Numbered from the stretch's first letter, positions 1 through 10,212 are shown. The stretch: 60,522 bases of DNA from Bacillota bacterium (GCA_023443625.1 JAEZTQ010000058.1:1-60522), one strand, 5' to 3'. Numbers and translations are program-made. Notes: generated by a model not told the origin, from the letters alone.

Positions 1-1260
1 GCCTTTGTTTCTTTGTCAAGTATTAACTCTACTGCAACACCTTTAGAATTCATGTCCTTTACGTTTTTACCTGTCATTACTAACGTACTACTTCTTACTT
101 CCGTCAGTACCGAGCCCCAACCAATTGATTTTTGTACAGAAGTTGTTAAAGCCTTAGCTAGTGCCTGACTAGATTCCTGTATCGTATCAGATATTATACC
201 AGATCTCCTTGTACTTAAAATAGACGACGCTTCTGATTTTTTTATATTTTCTATTTCATTTTTTATGTTGTGTGAAACTGATTCTCTATCTGCCGTTATT
301 GCACTTGAAATAGACGACTTTTCTGATGTTTTCATATTTTCTAGGTCATTCTTTATATTTATCAAGTTCTTTATTACAGTATTTGTTTGAATTCCAACTA
401 TGCCATCTGCTTTAAGACCGTTATCCTTCTGGAGTTGGCTCACGGGTTTGGGTTGTGAAACTGATTTTCCATCTACCTTCCCAGTGCTAGATCCTTTGTC
501 TTTTAGTATCCCCTGTATCCCTGCTGCAATGCTAGAACCTATCTTTAATGCTGCATGTCCAGATGGATCTAAATATTGTATCGGATCATTGTGGGTATAG
601 GTATATCTGTTAAGGCTAAGTGGATTGTTATCTTCACCCCAGTAGCTATCTTCTGATATGAATCTTCCGATATAAGGGTCATAATATCTTGCTCTTAAGT
701 AATACAAGCCAGTTTCAGAATCATAGAATTCTCCTGCATACCTTATGGCAGATTCTTCAATCTCAATAGTAAGTATTGGATTCCCCCAGATATCATACTC
801 GTAATGATTTAGTACTTCTCCTGTTTTGTCTACAGTCTGTACCACATCACCGTGTCCATTAAATAGGAAGTAGGATATCTTATTACTTGCATTCAGACTT
901 GCTATATAGTTGATACCCTTTACATATCTGGTCTTTACCTTATTGTCTGTGTCTGTCTCTAGTATGACATTCTGTCTGTCATATAGATACTTAGTAACCA
1001 CCTCCTTGTACCCATGAAATTTCTGAACCATCCATTGTAACATATTCTTTGGTAAGGAAAACACCTTTTTGATCTACTCCATCAGCATCCTTACCATATT
1101 CATAATTATTTACATAATTGTTTTCTACTGAATAAACTGTTTTCTGAGTCATATTACCATAAATATCATACTCATACTCTGTAACTTCGCTGTCCCCGTT
1201 GCCAGTTCCACTAATACGTTCCTCTCGTACTATGTTTCCCTTATCATCTGAATTGTTTTA
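1..1260 (-). pseudogene. RHS-repeat wall-associated protein, C-terminal remnant
   Basis: Reading the minus strand gives YD-repeat peptides (EYDIYGNMTQKTVYS, YLYDRQNVILETD) and the RHS core GEFYDSETGLYYLRARYYDP followed by GRFISEDSYWG and DPSGH, the hallmark end of the RHS-associated core domain. The frame breaks at about 1000-1040: the upstream frame hits a stop at 991-993 while the downstream frame continues. The upstream frame also opens only after a stop at 1258-1260, and nothing RHS-like lies beyond it, so the gene has lost its 5' part. After the core comes a variable tail with a peptidoglycan-binding-like motif (LQKDNGLKADGIVG) and two copies of an IKN(D/E)xEN(M/I)KxSExSS repeat. The tail runs off the left edge. 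Proteins of this family are large surface or toxin-delivery proteins; this one is probably dead. Confidence 0.8.
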
Positions 1261-1324
1261 GGAAATACGAACGATTGTTTGACTTACAGAGAATGGATTA
1301 GTGAGATAACTGGTAAAACAGAAA

Positions 1325-1367
1325 ACCCGCCAGCACTTATAAACTTTAGGCTGGCGGGTGTTTTTTT
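1325..1367. terminator. Bidirectional terminator
   Basis: Perfect 10-bp inverted repeat ACCCGCCAGC/GCTGGCGGGT with a 15-nt loop. A seven-T run follows on the plus strand and TTTT on the minus strand. It lies 55 bp beyond the stop of the GH36 gene, so it most likely ends that minus-strand transcript. Confidence 0.8.
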
Positions 1368-1422
1368 CATCAATATAGTTACAAAACTCAAGTTTCGTAT
1401 CTGATTGACTTAGATATTAATT

Positions 1423-3612
1423 TTAACAGCATATGAGATGAATCAACTTGCCTCTGAAATCTCCCCAAGGATTTTCAATTAATAGGCCGGAATACATCAA
1501 GGTACTTCCACTATAGATACGGTCACTTCCTTCTAATTGGTACTGCTTAGAAGGATCTAAGCCTTTGAGGCGCAATCTTCTAGAATGGCTATTAGCACGA
1601 TTCATTACCTGGATAAAGGTAACTAAAGACTCCTTCTTATCCTTAGATACTACCTGCCAACAGTCATGGTTATGATTCTCAGAATAGGATGCAATACGAT
1701 AGTAATCTCCTGTACGAACCAGATCATTGTATTTGTGATACATGGTAATCTGCTCTGGTATCATATTTCTGTCTTCTACAGGGATTTTCGTTACATCTAA
1801 TTCATATCCGAAGGTTCCTGCTAAAGCAACATATCCTCTTGTCTCAAAGGGTGTTACTCTTCCCACGGTATGATTGGGACAGTCACTGACATGGGCTCCC
1901 ATGGCTGATAAGGGATATACCATGGCTGTTCCTTCCTGTATCTTAAGTCTTTCAATAGCATCCGTATCATCGGAACACCATATTTGAGGACTATAATATA
2001 GCATACCAGGATCAAAACGAGCACCGCCTCCGGAGCAATTCTCTAATAAGAGATGGGGGAATTCCTTGGTCAGTCTATCCTGCATCTGATATACACCAAG
2101 TACATAGCGATGATATAATTCACCCTGTCTATCTGCAGGAAGAGCTACACTGCCAATGTCACTGAGGGGTCTATTCATATCCCATTTTACATACTCAATA
2201 TTGGCACTTCTAAGTATGGAAGCGATACTTTCATAGATATAATCTACCACTTCTTTTCTTGAGAAATCCAGTACATATTGGTTACGAGCAAGGCCTGGCG
2301 TTCTTCCTGGAACTGCAATGGCCCAATCTGGGTGAGCCCTGTACAGATCAGAATCCGGTGATATCATCTCCGGTTCAAACCAGATACCGAATTTCATGCC
2401 TAGCTTATTAACTTCATCCACCAGATATTTTAATCCCCCTTGAATCTTATCTTCATTTACGATCCAATCACCTAAGGCCAGATTGTCGCTGCTTCTATTA
2501 CCAAACCACCCATCATCCATGACTAACATCTCTATTCCAAGTGAAGATGCTTCTCTTGCAATGCTAAGGAGTTTGTCCGTATCAAAATCAAAATAGGTAG
2601 CTTCCCAGTTATTTATTAGAATAGGACGTTTTTTATCCTTATATTCACCACGGATCAAGTGTTTGCGGTATAGATCATGAAAATTCCTGCTCATGCCGCC
2701 AATACCTTCATCAGAATATACGAGAACAACCTCTGGGGCTTGGAAGCTACTGCCTACTTCTAACTTCCATTTAAAATTATATGGGTTAATTCCCATAACA
2801 GCCCTTACATTCTCAAATTGACTCATCTCTACGGTAGCAATGTGGTTCCCTGAATATACAAGGTTAAACCCGTACACTTCCCCCACATCCTGGGTTGTAT
2901 GCTTATTAACCAGTGCCATAAAGGGATGATCCTGATGACCGGACTCACCTCTTGCAGAGGATACTCCCTGTTTACCAAAACCAATTGCCTTTCTCTGAAC
3001 ATGACGTTCTCTTGCCCAAGAACCATGAAGTGTTATTAAGTCAAATTCATTATTATCCATATCCAGGCAGGCGGATAATACCTTTGTAAGATAAATCTCC
3101 TTCTCCCCTGAATTGATTATTTTAACGCTTCTTGTAACCGCATCAACATCTTCAAATACTGTATAGCTAAGTATAACCTCCAGATTTAAGCTTCTATCCT
3201 TACAAAGAAGCTCTAAGGTTGTACACTCCTTTTCTGAACCGAAGGTTGCCGGTAAGCCTTCTAATCTGGCCTTACCCCCATATATCTTATGAGAACTATA
3301 CCCCAGCTGCAAAGCTGTATGTCCTGATAAAGTCTCCACTGCAAGACAGTCCTCTCTGAAGTCTCCGATTCCATGGGTTGAATACTCCATAGGGAAACAA
3401 TCATAGAAAGACAGCCTGTCCCTATTATTCTTAGAAGGTACATAGGGTGCCTCTTCAATTCTCATAAGATGTTGTAAATTATAATCTTCAATCTTCTTAC
3501 CATAATAGATATGTCCTACAAAATTCTCCTCATCTACAATCCCAATTAGATAGCTGGTGTTTTTTGTATCTAATTTAAAGACTCTTTCCTGCTCATAATA
3601 CTTAACTCCCAT
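1423..3612 (-). CDS. GH36 alpha-galactosidase (cytoplasmic)
   Basis: A 729-residue protein with the full GH36 layout: N-terminal beta-sandwich, central TIM barrel and C-terminal beta domain. The nucleophile motif YVKWDMNR places the catalytic Asp at D478, and CSDDTDA gives the acid/base at D548; these match the residue numbers I recall for Geobacillus AgaA. MDDGWFG and WFEPEMISP are also family signatures. The length is typical of bacterial tetrameric GH36 enzymes. There is no signal peptide, so it should release galactose from alpha-galactosides (melibiose, raffinose, galactomannan fragments) after import. It is the last gene after the regulator, 180 bp downstream, and probably belongs to the importer operon at 3.8-10.1 kb. 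Start: ATG after AAAGGAG. The substrate is inferred from family only. Confidence 0.95.
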   Translation of the reverse strand: MGVKYYEQERVFKLDTKNTSYLIGIVDEENFVGHIYYGKKIEDYNLQHLMRIEEAPYVPSKNNRDRLSFYDCFPMEYSTHGIGDFREDCLAVETLSGHTALQLGYSSHKIYGGKARLEGLPATFGSEKECTTLELLCKDRSLNLEVILSYTVFEDVDAVTRSVKIINSGEKEIYLTKVLSACLDMDNNEFDLITLHGSWARERHVQRKAIGFGKQGVSSARGESGHQDHPFMALVNKHTTQDVGEVYGFNLVYSGNHIATVEMSQFENVRAVMGINPYNFKWKLEVGSSFQAPEVVLVYSDEGIGGMSRNFHDLYRKHLIRGEYKDKKRPILINNWEATYFDFDTDKLLSIAREASSLGIEMLVMDDGWFGNRSSDNLALGDWIVNEDKIQGGLKYLVDEVNKLGMKFGIWFEPEMISPDSDLYRAHPDWAIAVPGRTPGLARNQYVLDFSRKEVVDYIYESIASILRSANIEYVKWDMNRPLSDIGSVALPADRQGELYHRYVLGVYQMQDRLTKEFPHLLLENCSGGGARFDPGMLYYSPQIWCSDDTDAIERLKIQEGTAMVYPLSAMGAHVSDCPNHTVGRVTPFETRGYVALAGTFGYELDVTKIPVEDRNMIPEQITMYHKYNDLVRTGDYYRIASYSENHNHDCWQVVSKDKKESLVTFIQVMNRANSHSRRLRLKGLDPSKQYQLEGSDRIYSGSTLMYSGLLIENPWGDFRGKLIHLICC

Positions 3613-3791
3613 TTAGTATACTCCTTTGCCCTGCACTCTTTATTAGATTTATATCCATATCACTGGATGGATTTTATGTATTACTATATCAAATATATGC
3701 TATTTTTTCCATGGATTATCTTCTATAGTTACCAAAAATTCCATAACCCTCGGCCATAGGCTCGAATTTCACAGCTTAGTTAGAAGACATT

Positions 3792-4583
3792 TCAGAATAA
3801 AATAGCATTCCTTATCTCACTTGGAGTCGTGTCATATATTTTCTTAAATTGTTCTGTAAAATAACTGGGATTTTGATATCCAACCTTATAAGCAATTTCA
3901 TTAATACGTAGGTCTGAATTCTTTAACAACTCCATTGCTCTATACAAACGATATCTATGGATATAGCTATTCAGATTAATTCCAATCTCCTTCTTAAACA
4001 ATGCACTTAAGTAGCTTTCATTCAGACGAAAGAGCTCTGCAATCTCATAAACTGTAATATCTGTTGAATAATTTTTTCCTACATATAACAGTATCTTCTG
4101 GATGGTGGGATGAATTTTTTTATTCTGAGGAGTTTCCAAATCTGGATTCTCATCCCCCTTAATCTCACATAAAATCTTCAATTCTGACTTACTGTCTCTT
4201 TCCATAGGCTCCCAGTTTTTCTTCTCAGCCAATATCATAATATTTTCTTCAATTTCCTCAGGTTTTATGGGCTTTAATATGTAGGCGCAGACTCCCAAGC
4301 GAATTGCCTCCTGGGCATATGCAAATTCATTATAGCCGCTGACTATCATTATATCCGGCGACTTACCCAATAGATGTATTCTGCGAATCAACTCTAGTCC
4401 ATTAATCTCTGGCATATTGATGTCTGTTATCACTAGATCGAAAGCTTCTCCCTTTAATTTCTTTAAAGCCTCTTTTGCACTATATACTCCCACAGGAGCA
4501 TCATATCCTAATTTATCCCAATCAACATATTTTATTATTCCCCTTACGTGAACCGGTTCATCATCCACAACCATTACCTTCAA
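3792..4583 (-). CDS. YesN/AraC-type response regulator
   Basis: 263 residues. An N-terminal receiver domain carries the acidic pocket VVDDEP (D7, D8), phospho-acceptor D54 in LVITDINMPE and the conserved Lys in YILKPIKP. A C-terminal AraC-type double helix-turn-helix spans about residues 165-260 (ITVYEIAELFRLNESYLSALF and EIAYKVGYQNPSYFTEQFK). It overlaps the sensor kinase gene by 4 bp (ATGA), so the two are translationally coupled. It should activate the adjacent sugar importer and perhaps the GH36 gene. It is about half the length of the second YesN-like regulator at 11.2 kb because the middle linker is short. Confidence 0.93.
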   Translation of the reverse strand: MKVMVVDDEPVHVRGIIKYVDWDKLGYDAPVGVYSAKEALKKLKGEAFDLVITDINMPEINGLELIRRIHLLGKSPDIMIVSGYNEFAYAQEAIRLGVCAYILKPIKPEEIEENIMILAEKKNWEPMERDSKSELKILCEIKGDENPDLETPQNKKIHPTIQKILLYVGKNYSTDITVYEIAELFRLNESYLSALFKKEIGINLNSYIHRYRLYRAMELLKNSDLRINEIAYKVGYQNPSYFTEQFKKIYDTTPSEIRNAILF

Positions 4584-6301
4584 CTAATCACCCCAATTTC
4601 TTCTGGCACTTCGATGAGGATTAATGTGCCTTCATGCTTATCACTAGTTACTTCATATACAAAGTTATCTCCATAATAGTATTTCAATATATTTTTGATA
4701 AACCGTATACCTATGCCAATTGAATCACCTTCATATTCCTCATTGGCTTTAAATTTATCTATGATATCCTTGGAAATTCCATCACCATTGTCCCATATAC
4801 GAAGCTCCAGATGTGAATTTTTGCTTCTTGCAGCAATTTCTATCTTACGATTACCTTCAGCAGTAATATTACCATGTAACCAAATATTTTCTACTAAGGG
4901 TTGCAATATCATCTTGGGTATTACAAGTTCCTTCACCTGAGAATCTATACTGTAGTTGACAGCTACTACATTATCCCAGCGCATCTGCTGAATATTAATA
5001 TAGGCTTTAACTAGCTTAAATTCCTGTTCAACACTTAAAAGACCTTTACCTTTATTTAAAGAAAGTCGATAAAAGATAGTCAAATCATCAATCATTTCTA
5101 CCAATTTCTGGTTCTGGCATTCTAAGGCCTCCCAACGCATTACCCCCAGTGTATTATATAGGAAATGAGGATTAATCTGAGATTCCAAGCTTTTAAATTC
5201 GAATTTCTTCTTCTGGCTCTTAACCTCTGCCATCTCTTCAACAGTTTTATCGAGCTTTCTTAACATACTGTTGTATTTATGCTCTAATACCGTTACTTCA
5301 TCCCTATTTTCTTCAGGTATTGCTATATAACTAATATCTCCTTGGATCTGTTCCATATTTTCACCTAGCTTATTAAGTCTGCCAAAAACCTTACTTAACA
5401 ATAGACTTAAGGCAATACCAGAACAAATTCCATAACCAAATAGAATACTCCCGACGATTGTTTTTGAATAATCAACTTTATCCGATATTTGATTGGAGGG
5501 TACCAATAGCCACAAATTCCAATTCTCATAAACAGGACTTTTCAGCCTCAAGATTTCATTATATTCTATAATTTGTCCTTCAACAAAATCTGTATAAGTC
5601 TCTGGAAGAACCTTACTAATTGGACTACCTAAGGAGGATGCATCTGAGGAGGAAATTACAATATCATCCTCATTGGTCAGATATACAACTCCGCTCAAAT
5701 CTCCCTCTAAGCCCAAAGCTCCTTCAAAAGCCTCTTGGCTATCTATGGCTATCTTGATATACGCATCCACGCCATTATAAAGTGATGCGATCTCTTGATA
5801 TTTGCATAGCAACAGAGCTCCATCTATTGTTTCATTAACCCAATTGATATCAAGCTTGCTAATATCAAAATCATCCGAATATACGAACCTTCCATCCTGG
5901 CCTATATCACTTCCCTGCTGGTATACTTCCAGCCTCCTGATGATGGAGGATCTGGCCATATCCTCGTTTAAGGTATATTTAATAATTGTTAAGGCCTCCC
6001 ATACATCCTCATAATTCTTACAGCGATCGGATAAGGATTTGTAAATCATACGATTATTACTTAGTCGGAAAGCAATATTGTCGTAACCCTCTCTTATCTC
6101 TCTGATATCACTGACAATCTTTTGGGAATTGTATTGTATATTCTCTTCTCTTTCCTCTTCCAATGGATGAAATAAGAATATGGATAATACCCACCAGGTT
6201 ACTAAATACACCACCAACAAGGATATAGAATAGATTAACACTATCTTGATTTTTATGGAATATCTGACCTTCGTATACAGTTTTAAGAAAATCCCTTTCA
6301 A
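4580..6301 (-). CDS. YesM-type sensor histidine kinase
   Basis: 573 residues with two membrane segments (about 18-44 and 281-303) around a roughly 235-residue extracellular sensor. A HAMP-like linker follows. The LytS/YesM-type phospho-acceptor block is QINPHFLYNTL (H379), and the ATPase domain has LQPLVENIWLHG and a DNGDGIS N-box/G-box. The family pairs with AraC-type regulators and senses extracellular carbohydrate, often through the importer's binding protein. It sits between the binding-protein gene and its regulator, behind a strong intercistronic hairpin that may lower its expression relative to the binding protein. The ligand is unknown; the downstream GH36 suggests alpha-galactosides. 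Confidence 0.93.
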   Translation of the reverse strand: MKGIFLKLYTKVRYSIKIKIVLIYSISLLVVYLVTWWVLSIFLFHPLEEEREENIQYNSQKIVSDIREIREGYDNIAFRLSNNRMIYKSLSDRCKNYEDVWEALTIIKYTLNEDMARSSIIRRLEVYQQGSDIGQDGRFVYSDDFDISKLDINWVNETIDGALLLCKYQEIASLYNGVDAYIKIAIDSQEAFEGALGLEGDLSGVVYLTNEDDIVISSSDASSLGSPISKVLPETYTDFVEGQIIEYNEILRLKSPVYENWNLWLLVPSNQISDKVDYSKTIVGSILFGYGICSGIALSLLLSKVFGRLNKLGENMEQIQGDISYIAIPEENRDEVTVLEHKYNSMLRKLDKTVEEMAEVKSQKKKFEFKSLESQINPHFLYNTLGVMRWEALECQNQKLVEMIDDLTIFYRLSLNKGKGLLSVEQEFKLVKAYINIQQMRWDNVVAVNYSIDSQVKELVIPKMILQPLVENIWLHGNITAEGNRKIEIAARSKNSHLELRIWDNGDGISKDIIDKFKANEEYEGDSIGIGIRFIKNILKYYYGDNFVYEVTSDKHEGTLILIEVPEEIGVIS

Positions 6302-6347
6302 GCCTTCATCTCCCTTAGTCCATCTTTATAGTAAAGCTAGCACGACC

Positions 6348-6385
6348 AAAAGTTCCCCATACTTTTTATTGTACGGGAAACTTTT
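6348..6385 (-). other. Intercistronic hairpin after binding-protein gene
   Basis: Inverted repeat with arms AAAAGTTCCCCATAC and GTACGGGAAACTTTT (15 nt each, one mismatch or G-U), 8-nt loop, inside the 143-bp gap between binding protein and kinase. No T-run follows on the minus strand, so it is better read as an mRNA-stabilising or processing element than as a terminator. Confidence 0.6.
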
Positions 6386-6444
6386 AGACATGAGATCAGC
6401 TCGCAGAGCGTGCTGCTCCTTGTTTCATACCTATGGGGGAGATA

Positions 6445-8181
6445 TTAATTAGCGCTTTGTTCCTGATATAAGGCAGTCCATTCATTCTTCATATCAGACC
6501 AATGAGCCCTTAATTCTAACTGCTCTTTGAATTCACTATATGCGCTCTCAAACTTATCATCATTTTCTGCCATAATCATTTTTGCAGAGAATTCATTAAC
6601 CACATTCTTGAGTGATTCCATATTAGATGCAATCGCTCCATCTACATCGGCCTTAACAGAATCCATGTCATTGATTGGACGATGATTTTGTACATCACTA
6701 CTGATATACTTACACCATTTGGAAACTAATCCTGCACCAGCTTTACTTTCACCGATATTCTGGTTCCACCATGCATACCATTTGTTACTGTAGCTAGCAA
6801 ATTGCCATAGCTGATGGGTACAAGCAGCAACACGAGTGCTATCACCGGAATCTCTTTCCACCTTATATTCTTCATCAAAATCCCAGGAACCTTCTTCTTC
6901 ATTTATGAAATCCCATAAAACTCCCTGAGGTCCTTCATTTACTTCCTGTCCTCTATAAGGACTAGGCTCATTCACCCATTCCAGGAAGTTCAAAGCTGCA
7001 TTTAATTTCTCAGTATCCTTGTTAATAAATACCATGTAGCCTGGATTAGGATTAACATAGGAGGTATATGCTTTCTCTATACCCTGTACCTGAGGATTTT
7101 CAACAGGCTCATAATAGAAGGTTACATTTTCTTCACCGCTGTCATAATTCTTCCAGGTCTCATTTAGTCCAGAAACCCATAAATCTGTGGTAAACATACC
7201 AACTTGCCCGCTTTCAACCTTTTCTACAAATCTTTCTTTGGACATTGTTGTAGTTTCTATATCCATTAAGCCTTCACGATATATCTTATTCATCCATTTG
7301 TAAGCTTCCTTGTAATTAGGATTATCATACATGAACACCTTTTCACCGTCGATATCCATAACTGCAGGCATACCACTAACACCATTTGCCATATCAACAC
7401 CAAAGGTTGATAAAATAATTCTCTCCTGACGTGTGTGTCCTTGGACGAAGGATTGTGCTATAGATAATGGAATAATGTTATTGCCGTTGGCATCCTTTAA
7501 TGCTGCCATTTTACGCAATGTATCTTCCACTCCTTCAATGGTCTTAAGATCCTCTTTTGTCTTACCTACCTGTTCTAGTAGGTCAGTTCTAACCCACCAA
7601 GCATCCACTGTCCAACCACCCCAAGGGTTATCATATTCTAAAGCATAATAACCTGGCATCCACCACAAATCACCGGTTGAAGTTTTGATATAATCTTTTA
7701 ATTTGCTATCAAGATTGGGTATATTCTTGAGCTTATCGCTTGTGTATATATCGTTTAAATTCATTACCCTATCCGCAGTTGTCAAAGCACTCTCTACAGC
7801 TCTATCATAGGGGAATATCATAATATCAGGAAGCTTTGACCCACCACTGAGCTTTAGGTTCAAAGTGGTCATATAATCACTGCTCTGCATGTATTCAACC
7901 TGATAATCAATTCCCAGCTTCTCTTTCATTACCTCTTGAACCTTGGTATTATTGGGACTTTCAGATGTCCATCCAGCCCAAATGGTGAATTGATCCGTTG
8001 TCTTTCCCCCATCCTTTTCAGATATGTAAAAGCCATCTGAATCTGATGCTGATGAATTAGCTTCTGTTGCATTTTTGTCACTGGAATCCTTTGAATCATC
8101 TTTACTACTGTTAGAACATGCTGATAAACTCATTAACATAGATATTATCAGTAATAGTGATAATCCTTTTTTTAGTTTCAT
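6445..8181 (-). CDS. Extracellular sugar-binding lipoprotein (importer 1)
   Basis: 578 residues with a lipoprotein signal peptide: KLKKG n-region, hydrophobic core and lipobox SLSAC at about residue 22, followed by a Ser/Asp-rich linker. The rest is a family-1 solute-binding protein of the large LipO type (about 500-580 residues, TIWAGW near the start) that works with LplB/LplC-like permeases. It is the third gene in the order permease-permease-binding protein-kinase-regulator. It would hand an oligosaccharide to the two permeases and may also inform the YesM-type sensor. The substrate cannot be read from the sequence; GH36 in the same cluster points to alpha-galactosides. Confidence 0.92.
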   Translation of the reverse strand: MKLKKGLSLLLIISMLMSLSACSNSSKDDSKDSSDKNATEANSSASDSDGFYISEKDGGKTTDQFTIWAGWTSESPNNTKVQEVMKEKLGIDYQVEYMQSSDYMTTLNLKLSGGSKLPDIMIFPYDRAVESALTTADRVMNLNDIYTSDKLKNIPNLDSKLKDYIKTSTGDLWWMPGYYALEYDNPWGGWTVDAWWVRTDLLEQVGKTKEDLKTIEGVEDTLRKMAALKDANGNNIIPLSIAQSFVQGHTRQERIILSTFGVDMANGVSGMPAVMDIDGEKVFMYDNPNYKEAYKWMNKIYREGLMDIETTTMSKERFVEKVESGQVGMFTTDLWVSGLNETWKNYDSGEENVTFYYEPVENPQVQGIEKAYTSYVNPNPGYMVFINKDTEKLNAALNFLEWVNEPSPYRGQEVNEGPQGVLWDFINEEEGSWDFDEEYKVERDSGDSTRVAACTHQLWQFASYSNKWYAWWNQNIGESKAGAGLVSKWCKYISSDVQNHRPINDMDSVKADVDGAIASNMESLKNVVNEFSAKMIMAENDDKFESAYSEFKEQLELRAHWSDMKNEWTALYQEQSAN

Positions 8182-8223
8182 AAAATTTCCTCCTTTATTT
8201 TAACACCTTTTTACCGGTGCTTT

Positions 8224-9141
8224 TTACTCTTTCACTGATCCAATGAGCATTCCCTTTACAAAGTGTTTTTGTACAAAGGGATAGACACATAGAATTGGAA
8301 GTGTTCCTATAATAACCGCCGCCATCTTCACAGAGGTTACGGTCATCTTTGAGGTCTGAGATTCTCGAATTGCAGCCTCAGCAACAATGGAACTGTTACT
8401 GGATATCATGGACAGATTATCAGCTTCAAACAAGCGTTGGAGAAAGGTCTGCACCGGAAGCAGCTTGGTTGAACTTACATAATAGGCTCCGGAATACCAG
8501 TCATTCCAGTGATATACTGCTACAAACAGGCCAATGGCTGCTAATACCGGCTTTGATAAAGGGATAATAACCTTGGCCAATACCTTCAATTCCCCTGCAC
8601 CATCGATTACAGCAGCTTCTCTCAAGCTTACAGGGATTTCTGCAAAGAATTTCATCATAACGAACATATTCCATATATTGAACATACTGGGAATAACATA
8701 AACCCAAAAGGTATCAACTAATTTCAATTTGGATAATTGAATATAGTAGGGAATGATCCCTCCATTGAAAAGCATGGGTATAAGTACTATCAGCAATAAT
8801 TTTTTTCTATGGGGCAAATCTTTAAAGGAAAATCCATATGCCGTAAGACCAGTAACAATCAATCCAAGTAATGTTCCGATGATGGTTCGCCCAATTGTTA
8901 TGAGGTAAGCATTTTGAATAACTCCATTTCCCAAAACGTATTCATAATTGAACCAGGTAAATATTCGAGGGAATAAGTATAGTCCGCCTTTTAAAGAATC
9001 CGTACCCTCATTTAAGGAATATACAATGATATAATATAAAGGATATAGGGTTATTAAGCATAAGCCTACTAATAATACTGTGTTAAATACTCTGAATATC
9101 TTTTCACCAAAACTAATTTTTAATTTTCTTCTTTTCATCAT
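8224..9141 (-). CDS. Sugar ABC permease, LplC/YtcP type (importer 1)
   Basis: 305 residues with six predicted membrane segments. The EAA loop contact for the ATPase is visible (EAAVIDGAGELKVLAKVIIPLSKP). It ends with the KHFVKGMLIGSVKE tail typical of this permease class. It lies 4 bp after the partner permease and 42 bp before the binding-protein gene, so the three are one transcription unit. No ATPase gene is linked, so a shared MsmX/UgpC-type ATPase must power it. Confidence 0.93.
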   Translation of the reverse strand: MMKRRKLKISFGEKIFRVFNTVLLVGLCLITLYPLYYIIVYSLNEGTDSLKGGLYLFPRIFTWFNYEYVLGNGVIQNAYLITIGRTIIGTLLGLIVTGLTAYGFSFKDLPHRKKLLLIVLIPMLFNGGIIPYYIQLSKLKLVDTFWVYVIPSMFNIWNMFVMMKFFAEIPVSLREAAVIDGAGELKVLAKVIIPLSKPVLAAIGLFVAVYHWNDWYSGAYYVSSTKLLPVQTFLQRLFEADNLSMISSNSSIVAEAAIRESQTSKMTVTSVKMAAVIIGTLPILCVYPFVQKHFVKGMLIGSVKE

Positions 9142-9145
9142 TTAC

Positions 9146-10066
9146 TCACCAAAGTCCCTCTCCGTTAATCACATTAGCTATTTTATTTGCAACGATAATG
9201 AGTATAAAACTAATTACAGAGGATATCATTCCAACTGCTGTGGCAAAGCTGTATCTTCCCTGTTGTAATCCATTTATTAACACATAGGTATCTAATACCG
9301 TTGACACTTCCAGGTTGGCATTATTCATTAAGGGATATATGGCATCCACTCCTGCATTAATAATATTTGGTATACTTAAGATTAGAAGAAGTACTATTGT
9401 GGGTCTTATGGAGGGTAGGGTTATGTATCTCATCTGGTTCCATCTCCCTGCACCATCTAATTTTGCTGCCTCATACATCTCCGTATTGATTCCCGATATA
9501 GCAGCCAAATAAATAATCGTGCCCCAGCCAATCTCTTTCCATACACTTGCTACTACTACCAAGGGTACAAACCAGCTGTTGTTACCCATAAAATAAATGG
9601 GGGAGCCTCCGAGTTTTGTTATCAGTTGGTTTATTACGCCATTATAAGGTGACAGGAAGGAATCTAGCATATATGCCACAACAACCCAGGATATAAAATG
9701 AGGTATGTAAGTGATAGATTGTACAATTCTTTTAAACCAGACATTTCTCACTTCATTGATTAATAGGGCTAAAATAATAGGGGCCGGAAATGTAACAACA
9801 AATCTTGAAATAGTCAGGATTAGTGTATTTTTAACCACTCTCCAAAACTCATCGTCTTTCAAAAACCAAAAGTTATCCAGGCCTATCCATTTGGCATTCC
9901 ATAGGGTGTTACCAGGTCTGAAATCCCGAAAGGCAATTTGAAGTCCGATCATAGGTATATAGTTAAACAGTATTAGGCATGTAATGCCAATCATTATCAT
10001 GATATACTGATACTTATACTTTTTTAAATTACCTAAAAATGTTCTCTTTTTTGTCATGAAATTCAT
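9146..10066 (-). CDS. Sugar ABC permease, LplB/YteP type (importer 1)
   Basis: 306 residues, six membrane segments, with the EAA motif (YEAAKLDGAGRWNQMRYITLPS). The opening YIMIMIGITCLILFNYIPMIGLQIAF is typical of the LplB branch. It is the first gene of the importer 1 operon. Upstream there is a 138-bp spacer with two perfect inverted repeats, which are good candidates for binding sites of the YesN-like regulator encoded downstream. Confidence 0.93.
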   Translation of the reverse strand: MNFMTKKRTFLGNLKKYKYQYIMIMIGITCLILFNYIPMIGLQIAFRDFRPGNTLWNAKWIGLDNFWFLKDDEFWRVVKNTLILTISRFVVTFPAPIILALLINEVRNVWFKRIVQSITYIPHFISWVVVAYMLDSFLSPYNGVINQLITKLGGSPIYFMGNNSWFVPLVVVASVWKEIGWGTIIYLAAISGINTEMYEAAKLDGAGRWNQMRYITLPSIRPTIVLLLILSIPNIINAGVDAIYPLMNNANLEVSTVLDTYVLINGLQQGRYSFATAVGMISSVISFILIIVANKIANVINGEGLW

Positions 10067-10124
10067 CTGTCCTTTCTATTGCGCTCTTCCTATCTATAAA
10101 TTACCATATATATTTTGTGCAAAC

Positions 10125-10190
10125 AATCCAATAAAAATTGGATTTCTATAACATTTTTATGCAAATTTGAATTATTACTTAAATTTGCAT
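10125..10190 (-). promoter_or_regulatory. Two perfect inverted repeats upstream of importer 1
   Basis: IR-a: AATCCAAT, 4-nt AAAA spacer, ATTGGATT (10125-10144). IR-b: ATGCAAATTT and AAATTTGCAT separated by 12 nt (10159-10190). Both lie between the metallo-hydrolase terminator and the first permease gene. A weak promoter (TTGGAT-N17-TATGGT on the minus strand) overlaps IR-a. They are candidate operators for the local response regulator or another repressor. Confidence 0.5.
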
Positions 10191-10212
10191 GGATGCGCTT
10201 TCCTATAAAATA

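Noticed and set aside
1261..1320. Plus-strand peptide CLTYREWISEITGK before the first terminator
   Set aside because: Looked like a possible transposase or integrase end, but it is too short and no family could be recognised.
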